From RPQJ01 sp035554635 (GTDB lineage: Bacteria > Pseudomonadota > Gammaproteobacteria > Steroidobacterales > Steroidobacteraceae): a DNA stretch of 45,329 nt. Shown here in pieces: positions 8,339 through 14,805 of the stretch. The notes beneath the pieces are model-generated. The model was not told the DNA's origin. It did not search any database and saw nothing but the letters and a program-made list of their open reading frames with translations. Every line of letters begins with the position of its first letter. The first letter of the stretch is position 1. Made by a program: the position numbers and the translations under genes. The DNA lies in NCBI GenBank assembly GCA_035554635.1, contig DATMIB010000216.1, positions 1 through 45,329 of the forward strand. The letters are read 5' to 3'.

Positions 8339-8427
8339 GAGGTCTTCCCTGACGGCCCGCTTCGTCCCCCGATCGGGCCCTCCCTACTTGCTGTCTGCCG
8401 CCCGGAATCCCCCACTTGCGGCTGGGC
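8303..8427 (-). ncRNA. Candidate small RNA, about 125 nt, with four GGA motifs (possible CsrA/RsmA-binding RNA)
   Basis: On the minus strand an orphan TATACA -10 box (8438-8433) precedes a G-rich stretch that contains no plausible protein and ends in a strong intrinsic terminator. Within it GGA occurs four times. Two of these lie in small predicted loops: TCG-GGGGA-CGA, and GTC-AGGGAA-GAC. A larger stem GGCCCG/CGGGCC encloses the first of these two. GGA motifs in hairpin loops are the hallmark of CsrB/RsmZ-type RNAs that sequester CsrA/RsmA. I do not recognise the RNA as 6S, 4.5S or tmRNA. Expression and family are inference. Confidence 0.4.
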
Positions 8428-8432
8428 GCCTT

Positions 8433-8438
8433 TGTATA
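8433..8438 (-). promoter_or_regulatory. -10 box (TATACA) upstream of the candidate small RNA
   Basis: TATACA sits in a locally AT-richer stretch, so a transcript would begin near 8426. At 17 bp spacing the -35 sequence is TGGTGA, a poor match. An inverted repeat TGTGT-N10-ACACA at 8506-8525 lies about 80-100 bp upstream of the inferred start and could be an activator site. Confidence 0.35.
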
Positions 8439-8693
8439 CGTTTTCAACGGGCAAGTCACCATGCAGCGCAAAAACGACCATCCAACGCAAAAGCTGGGTT
8501 TTTCATGTGTCTTTTTGGCAACACACGCTCGAAATCAAGGCCGATGCAGCAGCCTCTGCGGGGCCTCGAGCGATGGTCGTGAACCGGCCGTCACCGGTTT
8601 GTTGCAGCGTGCCAATGGCCGGCCGCTGAGGTAGATTGCGCGCCCTCACCGCCCCGACCAGCACCGGGCCCAGCAGTCACGAGCGCAAGCACC

Positions 8694-9416
8694 ATGGGAC
8701 GCATCTTCGAAGTCAGAAAGCACGCGATGTTCGCGCGCTGGAACCGGATGGCGAAGCAGTTCAGCCGCATCGGCAAGGAAATCACGATCGCGGTCAAGAA
8801 GGGCGGCACCGACCCGAACTCCAACCCGGCACTGCGCCGCGTCATCCAGAACGCGCGCGCCGTGAACATGCCCAAGGACAAGGTCGAGTCGGCGATCAAG
8901 CGCGCCTCGGGGCGCGACGCGGCGAACTTCGAGGAAGTCATGTACGAGGGCTACGCGCCGCACGGCGTCGCGGTGCTCGTCGAATGCGCCACCGACAACC
9001 CGACGCGCACGGTCGCCTCGGTCCGCAACGTGTTCAACAAGCACGGCGGCAACCTCGCGACCTCCGGCAGCGTCGCGTTCCAGTTCAAGCGCATGGGCGT
9101 GTTCCGCCTGAACCCGGAAGGCATCGACGCGGAAGACCTCGAGCTCTACCTGATCGACCACGGCCTCGAGGAGTTCGGCGAGAGCACGGGCGAGAAAGGC
9201 GAGCCGCAGCTGGTGGCGCGCTGCCTGTTCGAGGACTTCGGTACCTTGCAGAAAGGGCTCGAAGAACGCGGCATCACGCCGATCTCGGCCGAACACGAAT
9301 ACATCTGCTCGACGCCGACCGAGCTCGCCGAGGAGCAGGCGAACGAGGTGCTCGAACTGATCGACAAGCTCGAGCAGGACGACGACGTGCAGAAGGTCTA
9401 CCACACGCTGGCCTGA
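8694..9416 (+). CDS. yebC: YebC/PmpR/TACO1-family protein (YeeN-type)
   Basis: The 240-residue product is full length for the family and begins MGRIFEVRKHAMFARWNRMAKQFSRIGKEI, closer to the E. coli YeeN subgroup than to classic YebC. Family marks include DPNSNPALRRVIQNAR near the N-terminus, MYEGYAPHGVA in the middle and DDDVQKVYH at the C-terminus. Members are described as DNA-binding regulators and, more recently, as ribosome-associated factors that help translate proline-rich stretches. Which role applies here cannot be read from the sequence. A REP-like palindrome begins 10 bp after the stop. Confidence 0.9.
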   Translation: MGRIFEVRKHAMFARWNRMAKQFSRIGKEITIAVKKGGTDPNSNPALRRVIQNARAVNMPKDKVESAIKRASGRDAANFEEVMYEGYAPHGVAVLVECATDNPTRTVASVRNVFNKHGGNLATSGSVAFQFKRMGVFRLNPEGIDAEDLELYLIDHGLEEFGESTGEKGEPQLVARCLFEDFGTLQKGLEERGITPISAEHEYICSTPTELAEEQANEVLELIDKLEQDDDVQKVYHTLA

Positions 9417-9426
9417 CCTTTTGACC

Positions 9427-9474
9427 ACCTCTCCCGTTCGCGGGAGAGGTCGCGCAAAGCGCGGGTGAGGGCTC
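9427..9474 (-). repeat. REP-like palindrome, copy A (intergenic, inverted)
   Basis: This 48-bp element matches, in reverse orientation, the copies inside ygiQ and the aldo/keto reductase. It contains a near-perfect hairpin (arms ACCTCTCCCG/CGGGAGAGGT) next to a second short GC-rich imperfect palindrome ending GTGAGGGC. It lies just after the yebC stop, a normal place for REP elements, and may affect transcript ends. Confidence 0.85.
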
Positions 9475-9579
9475 CGGGGGAAACCTTGCCGCAAGCGCGC
9501 CGGACCGCGCGATCGCCGGATCGGCGTCGATTCGGCCGTGTCTGGCACCGTTCGCGAACGACTGTCCCGGCAACGCGTC

Positions 9580-9585
9580 TAAACT
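9580..9585 (+). promoter_or_regulatory. Possible -10 (TAAACT) placing the ygiQ transcript start at its ATG
   Basis: TAAACT ends 7 nt before the ATG at 9593, and no Shine-Dalgarno sequence lies between. If used, the mRNA would be leaderless or nearly so. The -35 region is not recognisable. Confidence 0.3.
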
Positions 9586-9592
9586 GCCCACC

Positions 9593-11908
9593 ATGCAGAC
9601 CGCCGTCCGCGACCTCTTTTCGTACCGCAAGCACTGGGCACACCGCTTCGGTGTGGCCCCGTTCCTGCCCATGTCGCGCGTCGAGATGGATGCGCTCGGC
9701 TGGGATTCCTGCGACGTGATCCTGGTCACGGGCGACGCGTACGTCGACCACCCGAGCTTCGGCATGGCCATCGTCGGCCGCGTGCTCGAGGCGCAGGGCT
9801 TCCGCGTCGGCATCATCGCGCAACCCGACTGGCAGTCTGCCCGCGACTTCCAGCGGCTCGGCAAGCCGAACCTGTTCTTCGGCGTGACCGGCGGCAACAT
9901 GGATTCGATGGTGAACCGCTACACGTCGGACCGCCGCGTCCGCAGCGACGACGCGTACACGCCGCATGGCGCCGGCGGCGCGCGACCGGATCGTTGCGTG
10001 ATCGTCTATTCGCAGCGCTGCCGCGAGGCGTACAGGGACGTGCCGATCGTCGTCGGTGGCATCGAGGCGTCGCTGCGTCGCATCGCGCACTTCGACTACT
10101 GGTCCGAGAAAGTGCGGCGCTCGGTGCTGCTCGACGCCAAGGCCGACCTGCTCGTCTACGGCAATGCCGAGCGGCAGATCTGCGAGGTTGCACACCGCAT
10201 GGCGCGCGGCGAACCGATCGAGTCGATCCAGGACCTGCGCGGCACCGCGTTCGTGCGCAAGGCGCTGCCGGACGGCTGGAGCGAACTCGACTCGACGACG
10301 ATCGACACGCCGGGGCCGCTCGCACCGCCGGTCGACCCGTATGCGTCGGAGCCCTCACCCGGACTGCGTGCGACCTCTCCCGCGAACGGGAGAGGTGCAG
10401 AGCCCTCACCGGCACTGCGTGCGACCTCTCCCGCGAACGGGAGAGGTGAAGAGCACGTCGTGCGCTTCCAGCGGCGCGTGCCGAAGTCCGGCGACCGCGA
10501 ACACACCGTGATCCGGATGCCGTCGTACGAGCAGGTCGCCGACGACCCGATCCTGTACGCGCACGCCTCGCGCATCCTGCACCAGGAACAGAACCCCGGG
10601 AACGCGCGCGCGCTCGTGCAGCGTCACGGCGACCTCGACGTCTGGCTCAACCCGCCGCCGATCCCGCTCGCGACGAAAGAGATGGATGCGATCTACGAGC
10701 TGCCGTACCGGCGCGTGCCGCACCCGACGTACGGCGACGCGAAGATCCCCGCGTACGAGATGATCCGTTTCTCGATCGCGATCCAGCGCGGCTGCTTCGG
10801 CGGCTGCACGTTCTGTTCGATCACCGAACACGAAGGCCGCATCATCCAGAGTCGCAGCGAGGACTCGATCATCAAGGAGATCGAGACGCTGCGCGACTCG
10901 GTGCCCGGCTTCACGGGCGTCGTCTCCGACCTCGGCGGCCCGACCGCGAACATGTATCGGCTCGCGTGCAAGTCGCGCGAGATCGAATCCGCCTGTCGCA
11001 AGCCCTCATGTGTCTTTCCGGGCATCTGCCCGAACCTCAACACCGACCACTCGGCGTTGATCCGCCTCTACCGTCGCGCGCGGGCGCTGCCCGGCATCAA
11101 GAAGATCCTGATCGGCTCCGGCGTGCGCTACGACCTCGCGGTCGAGTCACCCGAGTACGTCAAGGAACTCGTGCAGCATCACGTCGGCGGTTACCTCAAG
11201 ATCGCGCCCGAGGCGATCGCGGAAGGCCCTCTGTCGAAGATGATGAAGCCGGGCGTCGGCACCTACGACCGCTTCAAGGAACTGTTCACCCGTTTCTCGA
11301 AGGAAGCGGGCAAGGAGCAGTACCTGATCCCGTACTTCATCGCGGCCCACCCGGGCACGCGCGACGAGGACATGCTCGAGCTCGCGCTCTGGCTCAAGCG
11401 CAATGGCTTCCGCGCGGACCAGGTGCAGGCATTCCTGCCGTCGCCGATGGCCACGGCCACCGCGATGTACCACTCGGGCAAGAATCCGCTGCACAAGGTC
11501 ACGCGTGGGTCCGAGGACGTCGTAATCCCGAAGGGCACGCGGCAGCGGCGGCTGCACAAAGCCTTCCTGCGCTACCACGACCCGAACAACTGGCCGTTGC
11601 TGCGCGAGGCGCTGCGCGCGATGGGACGCAGCGACCTGATCGGCAACGGCCGCCAGCAGCTCGTGCCGACCTACCAGCCGATCGGCACCGGTCACGCGCA
11701 CGAAGGGCACCGCAAGCCGACCGCACGCAACGCGGCGCCGCGCCCCGGCGCTGCTGCGGCGCAGCGCGCAACACCGGCGACCAGGAAGGCGGCCACGACA
11801 TCCGGTGCGTCACAGCCGGCCGGCCGCACGACGCCGTTCCGCACACAGCACACCGGGCTGCCGCACACGCCAAAGCGGCCGCCGCCCGGCAAGCGCCACC
11901 GCGGCTGA
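9593..11908 (+). CDS. ygiQ: YgiQ-family radical SAM protein with two in-frame REP insertions
   Basis: The 771-residue product matches YgiQ along its length: YRKHWAHRFGVAPFLPMSR at the N-terminus, GDAYVDHPSFG, GGIEASLRR, and the radical SAM cluster CFGGCTFC (Cys401, Cys405, Cys408), which binds a 4Fe-4S cluster. Later come SDLGGPTANMY, MMKPGVGTYDRFKELF and HPGTRDEDM. The reaction catalysed by YgiQ is not established. Residues 253-285 are encoded by two tandem 48-bp REP copies and add EPSPxLRATSPANGRG twice. They fall in a linker between conserved blocks that also varies in E. coli YgiQ. The C-terminal 80 residues are an Arg/Thr/Ala/Pro-rich tail. Confidence 0.92.
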   Translation: MQTAVRDLFSYRKHWAHRFGVAPFLPMSRVEMDALGWDSCDVILVTGDAYVDHPSFGMAIVGRVLEAQGFRVGIIAQPDWQSARDFQRLGKPNLFFGVTGGNMDSMVNRYTSDRRVRSDDAYTPHGAGGARPDRCVIVYSQRCREAYRDVPIVVGGIEASLRRIAHFDYWSEKVRRSVLLDAKADLLVYGNAERQICEVAHRMARGEPIESIQDLRGTAFVRKALPDGWSELDSTTIDTPGPLAPPVDPYASEPSPGLRATSPANGRGAEPSPALRATSPANGRGEEHVVRFQRRVPKSGDREHTVIRMPSYEQVADDPILYAHASRILHQEQNPGNARALVQRHGDLDVWLNPPPIPLATKEMDAIYELPYRRVPHPTYGDAKIPAYEMIRFSIAIQRGCFGGCTFCSITEHEGRIIQSRSEDSIIKEIETLRDSVPGFTGVVSDLGGPTANMYRLACKSREIESACRKPSCVFPGICPNLNTDHSALIRLYRRARALPGIKKILIGSGVRYDLAVESPEYVKELVQHHVGGYLKIAPEAIAEGPLSKMMKPGVGTYDRFKELFTRFSKEAGKEQYLIPYFIAAHPGTRDEDMLELALWLKRNGFRADQVQAFLPSPMATATAMYHSGKNPLHKVTRGSEDVVIPKGTRQRRLHKAFLRYHDPNNWPLLREALRAMGRSDLIGNGRQQLVPTYQPIGTGHAHEGHRKPTARNAAPRPGAAAAQRATPATRKAATTSGASQPAGRTTPFRTQHTGLPHTPKRPPPGKRHRG
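10349..10396 (+). repeat. REP-like palindrome, copy B, inside ygiQ
   Basis: This 48-bp copy encodes residues 253-268 of YgiQ in frame. Its hairpin arms ACCTCTCCCG/CGGGAGAGGT (loop CGAA) are perfect. It repeats as copy C after 51 bp. Confidence 0.9.
10400..10447 (+). repeat. REP-like palindrome, copy C, inside ygiQ (tandem with copy B)
   Basis: This is the second copy, 51 bp (17 codons) after copy B, so the reading frame is kept. It differs from copy B at only two or three bases near its left end. The two hairpins are identical. Confidence 0.9.
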
Positions 11909-11954
11909 CCGACGCTCCAGGCTGCCCGACCACGGGCGGCGGTGCCGCACGGCC

Positions 11955-13883
11955 TCATTCGTAGCGGTGCGACCGGAAGAGTTCGGCCGCGGTCTGGAAG
12001 TACGCGATGCCGAGTCCGCGCAGGCCGTCGTCGTCGGTCATCGCGCTGAACCCGTCCGTGGCGGCGTCGTAGCGCAAGGACTGGCTGGTCTTGCCGAGCC
12101 CGAGCACGACCATGCGATCGCCACGCAGGATCGCGACGTCGTGGTTGTGACTGAAGAGCGCGACGCGCTCGGCGCCGTCGCTCGCGTGCAGCACGTCGAT
12201 GCCGAAGAACGGTGCTTCGTACGGCACGCCGAGCAGGCCCAGCACGGTCGGCGCCACGTCGATCTGCGTCGTCAGCGTGGCGACGGTCCGCGGCGCGAGG
12301 TGCTTCGGTGCGTAGACCATGAACGGGATCTCGTACGTGCGCAGCGGGATCTCCGCCTTGCCATAGACACGCGCACCGTGGTCCGCGACCACGACGAACA
12401 GCGTGTCGTCGAACCACGGCTGCCGCGCCGCCTCGTGCAGGAAGCGCCCGAGCGCAAAGTCCGCATAACGGACGCCCGCCTCGCGGCCGCCGCCCTCGGG
12501 CGGGATGCCCAGCCGTTCGAGCCCCGGCCGGAACGTGAACGGCTTGTGGTTCGACGTCGTCATGACGATCGAGAAGAACGGCTGGCCGGAGGCGTAGCGC
12601 TCGCCGCAGTGTCGCAGCGCGAGGTCGAAGAGGTCTTCGTCGCTGACGCCCCAGACGTTCTCGAACCGCGGCGTGGCGATCGCGGCCCGGTCGAGCACAT
12701 CGAAGCCGTTGCCGCCGTAGAAAGAGTTCATGTCGTCGAAATAGCCGTAACCGCCGTACAGGAAGCTCGTGCGGTAACCCAGGCCGCGCATGACGCTGCC
12801 CCAGGTCGCGATGCCCTGGTTGCCGGGCCGGCGCAGGATCGAGACCGTCGGAATCGGCGGGAACGACGCGGTGATCGCCTCGAGTCCACGCACCGTGCGC
12901 GTGCCCGAGGCGTAGGTGTTGGCGAACCACAGGCCCTGGCGCGCGTAGGCGTCGAGGTTCGGCGTCCAGTCGCGGCGCGAGCCGTGCAGCCGGCTGAACT
13001 CCGCACCGAGCGACTCGCTCACGACGACGACGACGTTGAGCCGCCCGAGCCCGTCCGGCCGTGCGGCGTGGCGCCGGTCGAGCCGTCCCTGCTCGAGCGA
13101 CGTGAACGTTGCATCGCCATCGGTCGCAAGGGCGCGCTGCAGGCTCGCGAGGTTGTCGCGCAACGGTCGCGTCAGGTACCAGTCGTGGTAGTCGATGTCG
13201 CTGGTGCGCGCGGCACGGAAGAAGCTGCTGTCGCCGTTCTGCACGAGCTCGTTCTCGACACGGTTCGAAGACAGCGACAATGCGTCGGTCGGGTACAGCG
13301 CGATGGCGCAGAGCAGGCTCGCCAGGTACGGCGTGAACACGACGAGCCGGTCCCGGAAACCGGCTGGACGCGCGATCCCGGCCTGCACGTGTCGCCGCAG
13401 CGCATAGGCACCCGCGACGCCGGCGAGCACGACCAGCAGCAGCGTCCTCGCGACCGGGTACGCCTGCCAGATGTCGGTGAAGACTTCGGTCGGGTAGGCC
13501 AGGTAGTCGTACGCGACGATGTTGAAGCGCGCGTCGAACTCCTCGAAGAAGAAGTACTCGGCCGCGGTCCGGTAGAGCAGCGTCGCGATGATCGTCGCGG
13601 TCGCGACGTTGAGCAGCACGCCGTTGACGCGGGTGCGGAACCAGCGGTCCGGCAGCAGCAGCGTGTAGAGCGCGAACGGCGCGAACAGGTACAGGCTCTC
13701 CACCGCGTCGTTGACGAGGCCTGCCAGCAGGATCCAGGGCAGCCTCGTGACGGCGACGTCGGCAGCGAGACCGAACTGCCCCCAGAGGACGAGCCGCGTG
13801 GCGAGGCCCAACGCCAGGTAGACGACGACGAGCACCAGCCAGGGTGCATGACGACGCGTGGCGCGTCCGAAAGATTCCGCCAT
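11955..13883 (-). CDS. LTA-synthase/phosphoglycerol-transferase-like membrane sulfatase-fold protein
   Basis: I chose the ATG at 13883 (642 aa) because GGGGAAG precedes it by about 8 nt. Two in-frame upstream starts (13922, 13958) have no such site. The N-terminal 200 residues contain about five transmembrane helices. The C-terminal domain has the alkaline-phosphatase/sulfatase fold marks of LtaS/MdoB proteins: VVVVVSESLGAEF (metal Glu), NTYASGTRTVRGLEA (candidate catalytic Thr), TTSNHKPF and VVADHGARVYG (metal Asp-His). In Gram-negative bacteria such enzymes add phosphoglycerol or phosphoethanolamine to periplasmic glucans or envelope lipids. The substrate here is unknown. Confidence 0.85.
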   Translation of the reverse strand: MAESFGRATRRHAPWLVLVVVYLALGLATRLVLWGQFGLAADVAVTRLPWILLAGLVNDAVESLYLFAPFALYTLLLPDRWFRTRVNGVLLNVATATIIATLLYRTAAEYFFFEEFDARFNIVAYDYLAYPTEVFTDIWQAYPVARTLLLVVLAGVAGAYALRRHVQAGIARPAGFRDRLVVFTPYLASLLCAIALYPTDALSLSSNRVENELVQNGDSSFFRAARTSDIDYHDWYLTRPLRDNLASLQRALATDGDATFTSLEQGRLDRRHAARPDGLGRLNVVVVVSESLGAEFSRLHGSRRDWTPNLDAYARQGLWFANTYASGTRTVRGLEAITASFPPIPTVSILRRPGNQGIATWGSVMRGLGYRTSFLYGGYGYFDDMNSFYGGNGFDVLDRAAIATPRFENVWGVSDEDLFDLALRHCGERYASGQPFFSIVMTTSNHKPFTFRPGLERLGIPPEGGGREAGVRYADFALGRFLHEAARQPWFDDTLFVVVADHGARVYGKAEIPLRTYEIPFMVYAPKHLAPRTVATLTTQIDVAPTVLGLLGVPYEAPFFGIDVLHASDGAERVALFSHNHDVAILRGDRMVVLGLGKTSQSLRYDAATDGFSAMTDDDGLRGLGIAYFQTAAELFRSHRYE

Positions 13884-14115
13884 CCGCGCTGCTTCCCCGG
13901 GTCCGCGCCCGTCGTTGCCCATGACGACGGGTGAGACGTGCGGAGCGGCAAAAGGCAATCGGCGGGGGCGCTCCTGACATAACGCGGGCAGTCGCGTCGC
14001 CGGGACGTGACCGCGGTCATCCTTCCGGGCGCGGGGTCAACCCGGCGGGACGAGCGGCGTTAGCGTACGAGACGTCCTGACGGGACTCGATCGGTTCCAT
14101 GCCGAGGAGGTTTCG

Positions 14116-14733
14116 ATGAAGTCATCCATTGGTTTCTTGCGCAAGGCGGCGCTCGCGCTCGTCGTGGCGGTCCCGTGCGCCGTGCTGGCGGCACCGCCGG
14201 ACTGGGCGCCCGCGCACGGCTGGCGCAAGAAGCACGACCCGTCCTACCCCGGCTACAAGGGCTACTCGGGCAAGGACTGGGATTCCGACTACGGCGTGCT
14301 CGCGGGCTCCTGCGACCGCGGTCGCGTCGGCCAGGTCGTCGGTGGCGTGATCGGTGGCGTCGCCGGTGGCGCGATCGGCGGCGAGATCGCGAAGAACAGC
14401 GAGAATCGCAACGTCGCCATCGCGGCGGGCGCGGTCATCGGCGCCGTGATCGGCGCCGAAGTCGGACGTCGCATGGACAAGACCGATCGGTCGTGCGTCG
14501 GGCACTCGCTCGAACTCGCCGACGTCGGTCGCAGCGTCAAGTGGACCAACCCCAACACGCGCGTCACCTACCAGCTGACGCCGCTCGACGAGCGTCCGCG
14601 CGAGGACGGCTGTCGTCGCTTCCGCCTGATCGCACACGGCGATTTCGGGTTGACCGAGGGCCGCAGCATCGCCTGTCCGGACACCAACGGCGTCTGGCAG
14701 CTCGCCGACGACCGGCGCGTCAGTCGTCGCTGA
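14116..14733 (+). CDS. Exported glycine-zipper (2TM, Rickettsia 17-kDa-antigen-like) protein
   Basis: The 205-residue product has an excellent Shine-Dalgarno sequence (GAGGAGG, 5 nt before the ATG) and a Sec signal peptide ending near VLAAP. Residues about 70-115 form a glycine zipper (GGVIGGVAGGAIGGEIA, then AAGAVIGAVIGAEVGRRMD) as in outer-membrane glycine-zipper 2TM proteins. Two pairs of cysteines (about Cys57/Cys125 and Cys169/Cys192) could form disulphides in the periplasm. The role is unknown, probably envelope-associated. It lies divergent from the LTA-synthase-like gene. Confidence 0.78.
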   Translation: MKSSIGFLRKAALALVVAVPCAVLAAPPDWAPAHGWRKKHDPSYPGYKGYSGKDWDSDYGVLAGSCDRGRVGQVVGGVIGGVAGGAIGGEIAKNSENRNVAIAAGAVIGAVIGAEVGRRMDKTDRSCVGHSLELADVGRSVKWTNPNTRVTYQLTPLDERPREDGCRRFRLIAHGDFGLTEGRSIACPDTNGVWQLADDRRVSRR

Positions 14734-14741
14734 GTCGCAAA

Positions 14742-14774
14742 CAAAAAAGCCCGCCGGCGGTGAAGCCGGCGGGC
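14742..14774 (-). terminator. Intrinsic terminator between the glycine-zipper gene and the TonB receptor gene
   Basis: A perfect 10-bp stem (14749-14758 pairs with 14765-14774, GCCCGCCGGC/GCCGGCGGGC) with a 6-nt loop is followed on the minus strand by a T-run (14748-14743). It therefore terminates the receptor transcript and may stop the convergent gene too. Confidence 0.8.
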
Positions 14775-14805
14775 CGGACGGACGCAGACGCGCCGTCGGA
14801 TCGGG

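Larger units (their letters stand above)
8148..8693. other. 546-bp intergenic region holding the small-RNA candidate and the yebC 5' region
   Basis: Apart from the candidate RNA at 8303-8427, its terminator and the promoter motifs listed, I see no gene. Short ORFs at 8280-8634 in several frames have no domain-like sequence. A TAGATT (8632-8637) is a possible -10 for yebC, 57 bp before its start. Confidence 0.5.

Noticed and set aside
8303..8427. 6S RNA, 4.5S SRP RNA or tmRNA at the small-RNA candidate
   Set aside because: It is shorter than 6S and lacks a long bubbled hairpin. The SRP core GGUCAGG/GGAAGGAAGCA is absent, and there is no tRNA-like end or tag ORF.
8148..8471. N-terminal extension of the polymer-forming lipoprotein to 8471
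   Set aside because: It would remove the lipoprotein signal from the N-terminus and read through the terminator and the RNA-like region. The ATG at 8147 has a good ribosome-binding site.
10349..10447. CRISPR or coding minisatellite in ygiQ
   Set aside because: There are only two copies, 48-bp repeats with a 3-bp gap and no unique spacers. Each copy matches the dispersed palindrome found elsewhere, so it is a REP-like element.
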